A stretch of 56,107 nt of DNA from Mesorhizobium sp. LSJC280B00 (GTDB lineage Bacteria; Pseudomonadota; Alphaproteobacteria; Rhizobiales; Rhizobiaceae). Numbering within the stretch: the stretch's first letter is position 1; each line of letters starts with the position of its first letter. The stretch is taken from positions 45,307 through 101,413 of the forward strand of contig NZ_AYVL01000019.1 of assembly GCF_000502835.1 (NCBI RefSeq), written 5' to 3'. Positions 8,401-16,007 of this stretch are shown here, piece after piece. The position numbers were made by a program, and so were the translations under genes. The notes beneath the pieces are model-generated. The model saw nothing but the letters and a program-made list of their open reading frames with translations, did not search any database and was not told the origin of the DNA.

Positions 8401-8806
8401 CGTCGCGCAGGTCGCCTAACGATACATCCAGCCTGCGTGCATGCTCCTGTCGCTTGGCAATTAATTGTGAGAATGGCTTGTTAGTGATTCAGCAGGTTAG
8501 CCATACACCTGATTTGGGGATCTACACTTAGTTCGTTAATCGAGCCCGGCCATAGGCACTTAATATGAGAATCAACGCCAGCAACTTGCCGGCATTGCAT
8601 TTGCCGAAGGCGCTGTGAAATTCAAAGGAAGCACGGCCTTGACGATAATGCGATGGCATTTAATTTGATAATCCGAACTTCCAGGTTCTCAAGTAAATGC
8701 CAATCCTGACAGAAACGGATGCATTCTTACGGTGAACTGTCAAGCGACACCCGACCGACGAGTCCGTGTGTTGCGGCCGCCCTAACGCCGGATGTGAGCG
8801 CCGCAT

Positions 8807-9688
8807 CTACCGCTCGCGACTTCGCCTCCTACGCTCAACATTACGGGCGTTTCGACGGGCAACTCTAAGTTCGGCAAGCGTTGGTCTCCACCAGCCCCTG
8901 AAGCGTTCGGTCGGCTCGGCGGGTAACCGAGCGGGCCATGTGCTCACAAGTTCGGCCATCGTAGCAGAACGCCACCTGCCCCAAACGAAGTCGCCGTTCG
9001 CTGGCATTACGTGGGGATAGAAGGCGGCTGCGCCCAAATAGCTCAACCAGTTCACCGGAAATTTCATCGAAGACGACAATCCCGTACTGTTCCGTTGCGA
9101 CTGCGCGGCCCAGGGTAGGTAGATCTTGAACTGGCAACGGGTAGCGATGGCGCCGGCGTTCAGCAGCCCGCTTTTGTGCGGCCCGACAGGATTCGGTGTT
9201 CCTGGCGGCCGCACGTCGCAGTTTCCTTTCCTCCGGTTCGGCAAGCTGCGCAGCCTTTTCGATGTGTGGCCATCGGCGCCGGAGCTCTTCATATGAGCGG
9301 AACGGAACTCTCCAGGCCGCAACTCATCGTCCCAACTCGCCCACGGAACCGCACGCAATTCTTCAAGCACCGTCCTCGAATACGGCGTGCGAATACGGAG
9401 GTCGTCCGCAATTTCCAGATACTGGCTCGAAATTGGGTCGAAGGCGAAGGCATCGCGTCCCTTGCTATCGTCATGGGGCGCCCGTAACGCTACGTCTTTC
9501 GCCAGCCAGCGGTCGATCCGCCGGGCTGCTGTGTTGCCGTGGACAAACCAGCTCCTGCGCTCGTCGCTCCATCTGGCACGCGGAAAAGCTTGCTGAAACC
9601 GCCCCACCGCCATTCGATCGAACGAAAAGCGGGCTTCGGCACCAGGTGCCTCGCGTTTCTGCGGCGCGGGACGAGCGTCGGATTCCAT
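8807..9688 (-). pseudogene. Conserved rhizobial hypothetical protein with two frameshifts
   Basis: Start and end of the gene share one frame, but the middle reads properly only in another. The start frame gives FSFDRMAVGRFQQAFPRARW and DAFAFDPISSQYLEIADDLR, then near 9320 it becomes nonsense. The alternative frame continues FRSYEELRRRWPHIEKAAQ, later AAERRRHRYPLPVQDLPTLG and YGIVVFDEISGELVE. Near 9040 the first frame resumes: FYPHVMPANGDFVWGRWRSA to LRVARRNARNVERRRRS. The product would have been ~290 residues, strongly basic and Trp/Arg-rich, suggesting nucleic-acid contact. Function is unknown. Two compensating indels, about 280 bases apart, explain why an uninterrupted frame survives although the protein is scrambled. 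Confidence 0.62.
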
Positions 9689-9861
9689 CGTAGTGCATCA
9701 GTCGAGTTCGCTGCACGGAACGCGGCGCCGGCCCTAAAGGTTCACCAGCCGGACAAGCCCCGCGGGAATATGGCGCCTGAACCCTGATGCCCAATGCTCA
9801 GGACGCGCGCAGTGAAACTTTCCCCACGCTCGTCGGTTAAGGAGTGCCGAGAGGATGAACG

Positions 9862-10065
9862 ATGTCTAAATCAGATGAGAGAGCGGCTGCGGCCGTGCGG
9901 CCGAAAAAGGCTCGTTCGCGACCCATAAAAGGGGAGGACGCAGAGGTGAAACATGCCGTCGAGACACAGGATCTGTCGCCAACCCAGGCGCGGGAATTGG
10001 TGCGTCGGTACGGCAACGACTGGCGAAAGATCGGCGAGGCCGCCAAATCCTACAAAGACGACTGA
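9862..10065 (+). CDS. Small basic hypothetical protein, DUF3606-like tail
   Basis: This 67-residue protein has a Lys/Arg-rich disordered N-terminus (VRPKKARSRPIKG) followed by a helix-turn-like segment, TQDLSPTQARELVRRYG, and then DWRKIGEAAKSYK. The tail resembles the short DUF3606/DUF3606-like proteins common in rhizobia, in which an acidic-basic helix pair is the only fold. It is preceded by GAGAGGATGAACG, a fair ribosome site. It is followed 85 bases later by xthA on the same strand, so the two could be co-expressed. Function is unknown. Confidence 0.55.
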   Translation: MSKSDERAAAAVRPKKARSRPIKGEDAEVKHAVETQDLSPTQARELVRRYGNDWRKIGEAAKSYKDD

Positions 10066-10150
10066 CAACTCCTCCCTTGCCGGCATGATCCAAGAATCAA
10101 TATCTGAGCCTTCCATGTCCAAAATCGCCAAGGGTTGTTGAGAACTTCAG

Positions 10151-10939
10151 ATGACCCGCATCGCAACCTTCAACTTGAACGGCGTGAACGGTCGCCTGCC
10201 CGTGCTCATCAAGTGGCTGGGTCAGACCGACTATGACATCGTGTGCCTTCAAGAATTGAAGACCTCGGATGAGAAATTTCCCGCCGAAGCCGTCAGGAAC
10301 GCCGGTTACGGCGCGATCTGGCACGGGCAAAAATCCTACAACGGTGTAGCTGTACTCGCCAGGGGAAAGGAGCCGCTGGAGCGTCGACGCGGCCTGCCGG
10401 GTGATCCCGACGACACTCACAGCCGGTATATCGAGGCAGAGGTGGATGGGATCGTCGTGGGGTGCATCTACCTGCCCAACGGCAATCCAGCGCCCGGCCC
10501 GAAATTCGACTATAAGCTCCGCTGGTTCGACCGTCTGATCAGCTACGGCCAGTTGCTGCTCAGCGAAGGGATCACAAGCGTTCTGTGCGGCGACTATAAT
10601 GTCGTGCCAACGCCGATCGATGCCGTGGTGCCGAGACGTTGGCTAGGCGACGCAGTCTACTTTCCGGAGAGCCGGCAGGCCTACGCTGAAATGCTTGGTA
10701 ACGGCTGGATTGATGCCGTCCGTACCATCCATCCGGAAAAAGGCATCTACACGTACTGGAACTTCTCCTATCGGGGCGGCTATGATCGGAGTTCCGGCCT
10801 GCGAATGGATCATCTCCTCGTCAGCCCATCACTTTCGAACAGGTTACGTGATGCCGGCGTGGACGCTGACTTGCGAGGCTGGGAAAAGCCGAGTGATCAT
10901 GCGCCAGCCTGGATAGAGCTCGACGCGTCCGGCAAGTAG
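10151..10939 (+). CDS. xthA: Exodeoxyribonuclease III (AP endonuclease)
   Basis: This is a 262-residue endonuclease/exonuclease/phosphatase-fold enzyme that cuts abasic sites and degrades 3' ends in base excision repair. The catalytic signatures are present: N8 and N10 (TFNLNGVN), Glu35 (CLQELK), Asp148 and Asn150 (LCGDYNVVP), and the terminal SDHAP with His250. Length and order match ExoIII. It lies tail to tail with ligD. An XthA next to an NHEJ ligase suggests an accessory DNA-repair cassette, a pairing seen on rhizobial plasmids and islands (family knowledge). It looks intact. Confidence 0.95.
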   Translation: MTRIATFNLNGVNGRLPVLIKWLGQTDYDIVCLQELKTSDEKFPAEAVRNAGYGAIWHGQKSYNGVAVLARGKEPLERRRGLPGDPDDTHSRYIEAEVDGIVVGCIYLPNGNPAPGPKFDYKLRWFDRLISYGQLLLSEGITSVLCGDYNVVPTPIDAVVPRRWLGDAVYFPESRQAYAEMLGNGWIDAVRTIHPEKGIYTYWNFSYRGGYDRSSGLRMDHLLVSPSLSNRLRDAGVDADLRGWEKPSDHAPAWIELDASGK

Positions 10940-11013
10940 TTGACATGATCGAATGTTCGGCGGAATCGCTGGGCGTCTTCGCCCACTGCTAATAGAATGC
11001 TCTGCGAGATTGC

Positions 11014-12792
11014 TCACGCTGCCTTTCTGGCTGCTGCCCTGAACGGACGGTCAATGGTGAAGGCATCTGGACGGATAGCTGCCTCAACCTGGCTCCAGGT
11101 CACGGGATGCGCGATTGGGAAGCCGGGTCGCGCTCGGGGAGAGAAGGCCCCGACCGCCGTGTTGCCGCGCCCATTGCGGAGGTAATCAATGAAGATGCGG
11201 CCCTTTCGGGCTGCCGGCGCGGCGGAGAGCAGACAGCGATCGGGATGAGCTTCAGCGAGGCGCTTGGCGAACGACCGGGCAAGGAGCCGGGCATTGTCGT
11301 GTGTGATCTTCGTCTTAAGTGGGGCCATCAGGTGAATTCCCTTGCCCCCGGTCACCTTCGGCCAGCTCTCCAGCCCGTCCGCTTCCATGATGTCGCGGAG
11401 CGTTAGCGCGGTCTCGATCACTTCATCCCACTCGACCCCCTCCCCCGGATCAAGGTCCAGAACAACGCGGTCGGCATGTTCGATATCGTCAACAGTAGCG
11501 TTCCAGGGATGCAGCTCTACCGCATCCATCTCGACCAGCCCCAGCAAGCCGGCAAGGTCGTCCACCCACACGCGCATACCTTCGCCACCCTCGCGCTTCT
11601 GGACGCGCAACTGATGCACTGCCGCCGGGATCTTGGGCAGCGCACCTTTGTGGTAGAAGGTCGCGCCATGAGCATGGCGGACCAGCTTCAGCGGTCGGTG
11701 GCCGAGATGGACGAGCGCGTGATCGGCAACTCTGTGCCAGTAGCGCGCGAGCTCTTCCTTGGAGGGCGGGACTGCGTCGGGCAGCAGTTGCAGGATGTTC
11801 TCGCTCGGAACGCCATGCGCCCGGGCTGGCCCACGTCGCTTTGATGGCGCAGGAGGCTTGGCCGGGATGGCCACGAGGTCTTCGCGAAGGCCCTTGAACA
11901 CGGCTTCACGCAGCACGCCGCGATCAGTTACGCCACTGAATTGAACCTCAGCCAGAACGTCTGGTCTGACCCAGGTTGCCTTAGGTTTCACAATGGGCTC
12001 TGACAGGGGCGACGTGCTGATGATCAGCGGGTCGAGCCGCTCTCGGACCGATTGCGCAGCGCTCAAGGTATAGCCGCTGCGGGCCTTCCCGGCATAGAGC
12101 AGTCGGTCGCCCTCGCGGCGCCCGATGTAGAGCGATGCAATGCGACGCGGATGAGCGCCGAGTTTCTCGACGAAAGCGACAATGGGAAAAGTGTCGCTCT
12201 TGATGCACTTCACTTTGAGCCAACTGGTCTGGATACCCGAGCGATACGTGGCATCTGTGCGCTTGGAGACGATGCCCTCCAATCCCATCCGGCAGGCATG
12301 TTGAAACACGTCTTTGCCACTCACCTCCAGATGCTCGGCATAGGTCAGTGTCGGCGCTGAGCCCTTCAGCAGCTTCTCCAGCGCTGCCTTGCGCTTGACC
12401 AGCGGCTGCTGTCGTAGATCGCGGCCGTTCAGGTGCAGCAGGTCGAAAGCGTAAAAGATGAGCCTGACCGAGTTTGGATTGCCCAACTCCCGTTCCAACG
12501 CTTGGTAATCCGGCAGGCCGGTATCGCCGAGAACGACAGCCTCTCCGTCGATGATCGCCGCCTTCACCGGCAAGCCCGCAGCTGCTTGAACAATTCGTCG
12601 GTATCGATCAGACCAGTCGTAGCCACGGCGCGTGAAGGCCCGCGCTTTGCCGCCCTCAATGATCAGCTCGGTGCGGTAGCCGTCGTACTTGATCTCGTGA
12701 AGCCATTCGCTGCCCTCGGGCGCGTTCGCGACCAGCGTGGGCGACTGAAACTCAATGAAAGATAGCTGGCCATCCCCAGCTTTGGAACTCAT
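11014..12792 (-). CDS. ligD: Non-homologous end-joining DNA ligase LigD (ligase + polymerase domains)
   Basis: ATP-dependent ligase with a C-terminal archaeo-eukaryotic primase-type polymerase domain, used in bacterial NHEJ. From the chosen ATG at 12792 it has 592 residues. The ligase nucleotidyl lysine is Lys35 (HEIKYDGYR), with motif III (IFYAFDLLHLNG) and motif IV (GLEGIVSKR) following. The OB-fold comes next (about 210-290). The polymerase domain (about 330-592) has the DLDPGEGVEWDEV motif. The start was chosen because AGGAG sits seven bases before this ATG; the longer upstream frame begins with non-coding-looking sequence. There is no N-terminal or C-terminal PE nuclease domain, and no Ku gene in the window. 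Confidence 0.93.
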   Translation of the reverse strand: MSSKAGDGQLSFIEFQSPTLVANAPEGSEWLHEIKYDGYRTELIIEGGKARAFTRRGYDWSDRYRRIVQAAAGLPVKAAIIDGEAVVLGDTGLPDYQALERELGNPNSVRLIFYAFDLLHLNGRDLRQQPLVKRKAALEKLLKGSAPTLTYAEHLEVSGKDVFQHACRMGLEGIVSKRTDATYRSGIQTSWLKVKCIKSDTFPIVAFVEKLGAHPRRIASLYIGRREGDRLLYAGKARSGYTLSAAQSVRERLDPLIISTSPLSEPIVKPKATWVRPDVLAEVQFSGVTDRGVLREAVFKGLREDLVAIPAKPPAPSKRRGPARAHGVPSENILQLLPDAVPPSKEELARYWHRVADHALVHLGHRPLKLVRHAHGATFYHKGALPKIPAAVHQLRVQKREGGEGMRVWVDDLAGLLGLVEMDAVELHPWNATVDDIEHADRVVLDLDPGEGVEWDEVIETALTLRDIMEADGLESWPKVTGGKGIHLMAPLKTKITHDNARLLARSFAKRLAEAHPDRCLLSAAPAARKGRIFIDYLRNGRGNTAVGAFSPRARPGFPIAHPVTWSQVEAAIRPDAFTIDRPFRAAARKAA

Positions 12793-12948
12793 GGCACACT
12801 CCTGACTTCCCACCCAACTTTGGTGCCGCTGAATAGGTTCCGCAACAGGGCTGGCCGGAGGAGTAGGGCCCCGAGCCGGTTTACCCGATCCTTGCTCGAA
12901 CCGGGCGTGGTTGAGAGAACTCTTAGTTAAGCCGTCTCTTATGTACGA

Positions 12949-13191
12949 ATGTCGCTCCATTGGTTCTCCCCGCCAGTGTCCGTAAGGACCAGCCACCCTG
13001 GCATTGCCTATCAGTGCAACAACGTCGAGGGGGCCGCCGAGCAACTGTTGCAGTGGACCAAGCGTGGCCCCAAGTGGCACAGCGCAGTGCAGCTCTGCAT
13101 GGACGCAATGATCGATCAGGTGAAACCCGAAGTGGTCCGCAGGGCGTTTCTCGAAGCGGCCAAAGAAGAGGGAAACCTACTGCCTCCTTAG
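12949..13191 (+). CDS. DUF982 family protein
   Basis: This 80-residue protein is typical of DUF982, a small family almost confined to rhizobia and often present in several copies per genome. The pattern is VEGAAEQLLQWTKRGPKWHS (about 26-45), then a Cys-Met-Asp helix (VQLCMDAMI) and a terminal RRAFLEAAKEEG. Function is unknown. It diverges from ligD with ~150 bases between, which must hold the promoters of both. It appears complete. Confidence 0.85.
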   Translation: MSLHWFSPPVSVRTSHPGIAYQCNNVEGAAEQLLQWTKRGPKWHSAVQLCMDAMIDQVKPEVVRRAFLEAAKEEGNLLPP

Positions 13192-13387
13192 CATCTGCGA
13201 CCGAAAGCCCTACTCTTGGTCGGGCACGAACCTGACAAAGAGCATCATCGGCTCTGCAGCGAGGCGGCGGTCGTAGAACTGGCAAGCGAGGACCATTGGC
13301 TTGCCCGACTACCGCTGCGCCTTCAGCGATAGTCAAGCTATCCGGCATTTAAGTTGACTTGCAGGGGATTTTCTCTGGCGGCCTTTT

Positions 13388-13418
13388 CACTATCGATAAT
13401 TCCCGCTTATCGATAGTG
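13388..13418. repeat. Perfect 12-7-12 inverted repeat
   Basis: Two perfect 12-base arms, CACTATCGATAA and its reverse complement TTATCGATAGTG, flank a seven-base spacer (TTCCCGC). It is followed by two copies of CTTGACCA eleven bases apart (about 13420-13438). The geometry resembles a recombination core site or an operator more than a terminator, as the stem is AT-rich and no T-run follows. It lies about 150 bases before an antitoxin gene. Confidence 0.8.
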
Positions 13419-13564
13419 ACTTGACCAAGGCTTGACCATCCGGCGAAATCGGCGCTGTCGTGGCGCAGAATTGCAATTGCTGGGCAAAGCAGCGCTCGTA
13501 TCGACGACAGCGCACGGCGCGCCGCAGCACAGGAAGCTCGTACGAGGACAAAACAACCGTCACG

Positions 13565-13792
13565 GTGAAGGTCGGCGAGGCCAAGACACACCTTTCGGAG
13601 CTGCTGGCCAGGGTCGAAGCTGGCGAGGACATTGTCATCGCACGCGGCAACGATCTGATCGCCAAACTGACGCGGATTCAGCGCCGCAGCGACGTCGATG
13701 CGGCAATCGAGGAGACCAGGGTTGCGCGCGCCCGCGCAAAGCCCGTGACGCAGGAGGAGGTCAGGGCCTGGCGCGACGAAGGACGTCATTAG
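13565..13792 (+). CDS. Phd/YefM-type antitoxin
   Basis: The antitoxin of a type II pair. The recognisable core is VKVGEAKTHLSELLARVEAG, then EDIVIARGNDLIAKL (Phd/YefM DNA-binding fold), followed by an Arg-rich C-terminal toxin-binding tail ending VRAWRDEGRH. The frame stays open back to 13460, but the first ~30 codons there look non-coded. The usual ATG of relatives (before TVTVKVGEAK) seems to have been lost. The likely start is therefore GTG at 13565. The stop overlaps the beginning of the following PIN-toxin remnant. Its toxin is broken, so it is probably an orphan. Confidence 0.7.
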   Translation: MKVGEAKTHLSELLARVEAGEDIVIARGNDLIAKLTRIQRRSDVDAAIEETRVARARAKPVTQEEVRAWRDEGRH

Positions 13793-14166
13793 CGATCCTC
13801 ATCTAACGTCGTTCGTCGTCGACGTCTCGGTTGCTGCCGCCTGGGTGCTTCCCGACGAGAATGACGCGGCGGCCGAAGCCCTTCTGCGCCAGCTTCCAGG
13901 CGCTACCGCTCTTGTCCCTTCTCTGTTCTGGCATGAAGCGCGCAGCGTCGTCTTGAGGGCCGCTCGAGGACGCCGGAGCGGGCCAGGACGGCAAGATTTT
14001 AGCGTTGGCGGCACGCCACCAGCTCATCGCCTATGACCCCAGCTATCTGGCGCTCACCATCGAGAGCGAGCTTGCGCTTGCCATGCTTGACCGGAGGCTC
14101 GCCGCAGCCGCGCTCGCCGAAGGCGTCGCGATCCCCGCTCCGTGCGGCGAAACGAAAGACCGCTGA
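13788..14166 (+). pseudogene. VapC-like PIN toxin with internal deletion/frameshift
   Basis: Directly after the antitoxin, one frame reads FVVDVSVAAAWVLPDENDAA (PIN start with the first catalytic Asp), then ALVPSLFWHEARSVVLRAAR with the conserved Glu. At about 13970 it collapses into Arg-rich nonsense. A second frame picks up LALAARHQLIAYDPSYLALT and LAMLDRRLAAAALAEGVAIP, the last part of a PIN domain with its final Asp. The central ~35 residues expected in a VapC, including the helix between the two halves, are missing. No ATG/GTG start is visible in frame. This toxin is dead. Confidence 0.75.
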
Positions 14167-14220
14167 CATGACCACAAAACCGCCCGCCTGAGAGGAATAA
14201 TCAAAGAGCCGATCTTGCTT

Positions 14221-14514
14221 TCAGCCGGCGGCATTTCTTGCCATCAAGCGTCTTGCGCCGGGGAGCTCGTCGTCAAGATGGTCAAGACCCGGCTCCATTT
14301 CGGAGGCTTCGACCGGAGCGATTTCGTCCGCGCTGAGCTCCGCTGTCATCTCGACCCGCCGGTCGCGCTTCGACAGCCGGACAAAATCCTCGTAGGCCAG
14401 CAGCACGGTGCGCGGGCGGCGGTTCTTGGTGATGATGACCGGATCGCAGACCGCGGCATCCTGATAGGCGCCGAAGTTTTTCGAGACGGCGGCCGCGGTG
14501 ACGGTCTCGGTCAT
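14221..14514 (-). CDS. Phd/YefM-type antitoxin
   Basis: This 97-residue antitoxin-type protein starts MTETVTAAAVSKNFGAYQDA, the Phd pattern in which an early Ser-Lys-Asn helix supports DNA binding. It continues DPVIITKNRRPRTVLLAYED. The second half is acidic (AELSADEIAPVEASEMEPG) and would bind the toxin. Next to its 3' end (below 14221) there is only the dead VapC remnant on the other strand, so no toxin partner is visible in cis. It could be a solitary antitoxin or regulator. A GGAGT site six bases before the ATG supports the start. Confidence 0.8.
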   Translation of the reverse strand: MTETVTAAAVSKNFGAYQDAAVCDPVIITKNRRPRTVLLAYEDFVRLSKRDRRVEMTAELSADEIAPVEASEMEPGLDHLDDELPGARRLMARNAAG

Positions 14515-14588
14515 CTGCGGGACTCCTTTGTTCCGGACGGGCTTTCCGGCTTTCCAAAAGAATCGGCGAACCGGACAAGAACGAGCCA

Positions 14589-14802
14589 GTGACGGGGCAG
14601 AATGCCAAGATCCAGAATGCTGAGATCATCGCGAGGCGGGCCGAAGCCCTCGACGCGCTCGATTCCGTGCTGCCCTTCGACCGCCGCGATTTTCTGGCCG
14701 ATCTCCTGACCGAGACGACGTCGCAACGCTGCGCCATCTGGCCAGGGAAGGCATTGGCGCAAACTCTCTGCGGGCGCTCGCCTCCGACCTCGGCTATCTC
14801 GG
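14589..14802 (+). pseudogene. Tyrosine recombinase/integrase, N-terminal remnant
   Basis: The frame reads EIIARRAEALDALDSVLPFD and RRDFLADLLT, then slips into another frame to give DDVATLRHLAREGIGANSL and RALASDLGYL. This is the start of the core-binding domain of a rhizobial tyrosine recombinase, based on my recognition of the family. The match ends abruptly near 14802, where the sequence becomes the end of a RES toxin gene on the opposite strand. The catalytic domain is absent, so this is a truncated relic with a frameshift. Confidence 0.6.
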
Positions 14803-15091
14803 CACAAGCTATATCTTCGAACCGGATCTCGGCGTCGGCCTGGCCTTGCGCCGTCCTCAGATCGACAACGTCATCGCAATCGATCTCGTACGAGCAGAGC
14901 ACGCAAGGATCAATGCGATATACAAACCCTGATTTGCCTCCTTCACGACCGTCATTGTCGAGCGCCAGATAAAGCGTAGGCACACCTTTCGCGTTGCATC
15001 TGGCACCCCGAATAGCCGCTCCGTCCCCTGAGATCGGCTGGAAAAACCAACGCGGATCATGGGCGCGGTAGCAAATTCCGGCAAACCTCAA
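14803..15091 (-). pseudogene. RES-domain toxin, truncated
   Basis: RES toxins degrade NAD+ and pair with Xre/MbcA-type antitoxins. The N-terminal half is recognisable: RFAGICYRAHDPRWFFQPIS, GDGAAIRGARCNAKGVPTLY and FVYRIDPCVLCSYEIDCDDV. Between LALD and FVYRIDPC the correct residues (TVVKEANQG) lie in another frame, so two small compensating indels scramble ~9 residues. After RFEDIACA, near 14803, the gene breaks off into the recombinase remnant and loses its C-terminal third. Its start overlaps the antitoxin stop by four bases. Non-functional by all appearances. Confidence 0.75.
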
Positions 15092-15636
15092 GCAAAGCCA
15101 CCAACGGCGACATGATCCAGGTAGTCGCGAACCGCGCTGGCCTTGCCTTCCTTAACCAGAGCTTCCGCCGTCCGCCCGCCGAATGCCGGTATCGGCTGCG
15201 CCCGGTACCAGGCCATCGCCTGCTCTTTGCCTCCAGCCCAGTCGGTCACCCTGCTGATGATCTCAAGCATTTCACGAAGGCGACCTTGCGTCTTTGCAGC
15301 ACGGCTACGCTCAACCCTATAGCGGGTTTCCCGTGCAAGACCCGCCGTTTCGGCAAGCTGACCTTTGGACATACCGAATCCATCCGCAACCTGGGCGATA
15401 GCGATCTTCCAGCCCGATCCATATAGGACAGCACCAACGGTTCGTTCTGAACTGGAACTTTCAACGCTTGGGTCAACCCTGTCTCCCTTGCCATATTCAG
15501 AAACACATTTCTTGTGCACCAGATATGGCATTGTGCGACGGACTTTAAGCCTCGGTCGGGTGATGGGACGTCTTGAGGCCTCACCAGACGCATTCATACG
15601 TTCGTTTTCTGGCACATTCCTTATGTGTATAAACAC
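15088..15636 (-). CDS. MbcA/ParS/Xre-type antitoxin (partner of RES toxin)
   Basis: The C-terminal domain (about residues 120-182) is the DUF2384/MbcA-ParS toxin-binding domain: LREMLEIISRVTDWAGGKEQ, then AMAWYRAQPIPAFGGRTAEA and LVKEGKASAVRDYLDHVAVG. Before it lies a degenerate Xre-like helix-turn-helix (VADGFGMSKGQLAETAGL). The protein looks complete, whereas its coupled RES toxin is truncated. The N-terminus is uncertain. The frame opens at 15636 (GTG) with Met at positions 14 and 36 as alternatives, none with a good ribosome site. It may still act as a DNA-binding regulator. Confidence 0.82.
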   Translation of the reverse strand: MFIHIRNVPENERMNASGEASRRPITRPRLKVRRTMPYLVHKKCVSEYGKGDRVDPSVESSSSERTVGAVLYGSGWKIAIAQVADGFGMSKGQLAETAGLARETRYRVERSRAAKTQGRLREMLEIISRVTDWAGGKEQAMAWYRAQPIPAFGGRTAEALVKEGKASAVRDYLDHVAVGGFA

Positions 15637-15689
15637 CCCAAAAAAGCCCTGTCAAAAACGACCGAATGCGCGCACAATCGCGAGTGCCC

Positions 15690-15960
15690 CCGGCTGCGGC
15701 CTCATTGGTGATGCCCGCGTCTCGACCGAGGATCAGGCGAGCGCCCAAGTCGACGAACTCAAGGTGGCCGGCGGCCGCTTGGTCCATCAGGAGCACGGCT
15801 CCGGCGCCTCGCGCTCCCGGCCCGGTGCTGGCGAAGCTGATGCGCGCCATAGGCGCGGGACACACTGCTATGGCGATATGGCGCCCAGAATCTCCAGGGT
15901 CGCCGCCGGCGATAGCCTGCCAAGACTGGAAACGACGGCGGGCGCTACCGTGACGAACAG
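15690..15960 (+). pseudogene. Serine recombinase (resolvase/invertase), N-terminal remnant
   Basis: The frame gives GLIGDARVSTEDQASAQVDE, close to the catalytic start 'IGYARVSTxDQ' of serine recombinases, including the Ser. It continues to SGASRSRP, then the match shifts to a second frame (LAKLMRAIGAG). The Tyr of GYARVS is replaced by Asp. No DNA-binding domain remains. It is a frameshifted relic between the RES module and pcm and fits the mobile-element debris around it. Confidence 0.62.
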
Positions 15961-16007
15961 GATATAAGGCTCTCCGGCAGCAAGCTGGTTGAGGAAGCCC
16001 CACCGTC

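Larger units (their letters stand above)
7566..8806. other. Long gap with only small or decayed coding traces
   Basis: About 1.2 kb without a confident gene. It contains the possible small gene at 7895-8101 and a regulator remnant near 8222-8400 (listed separately). The part 8400-8760 is noticeably more AT-rich than its surroundings, with several TTAAT/ATTAAT stretches. I see no gene, repeat or terminator in it. Confidence 0.5.

Noticed and set aside
12960..13235. 91-codon frame overlapping the DUF982 gene
   Set aside because: It is a shifted reading of the DUF982 gene, with Arg/Gln-rich nonsense.
13349..13789. 146-codon minus-strand frame opposite the Phd antitoxin
   Set aside because: It covers the inverted repeat and the antisense of a recognisable antitoxin, and has no family resemblance.
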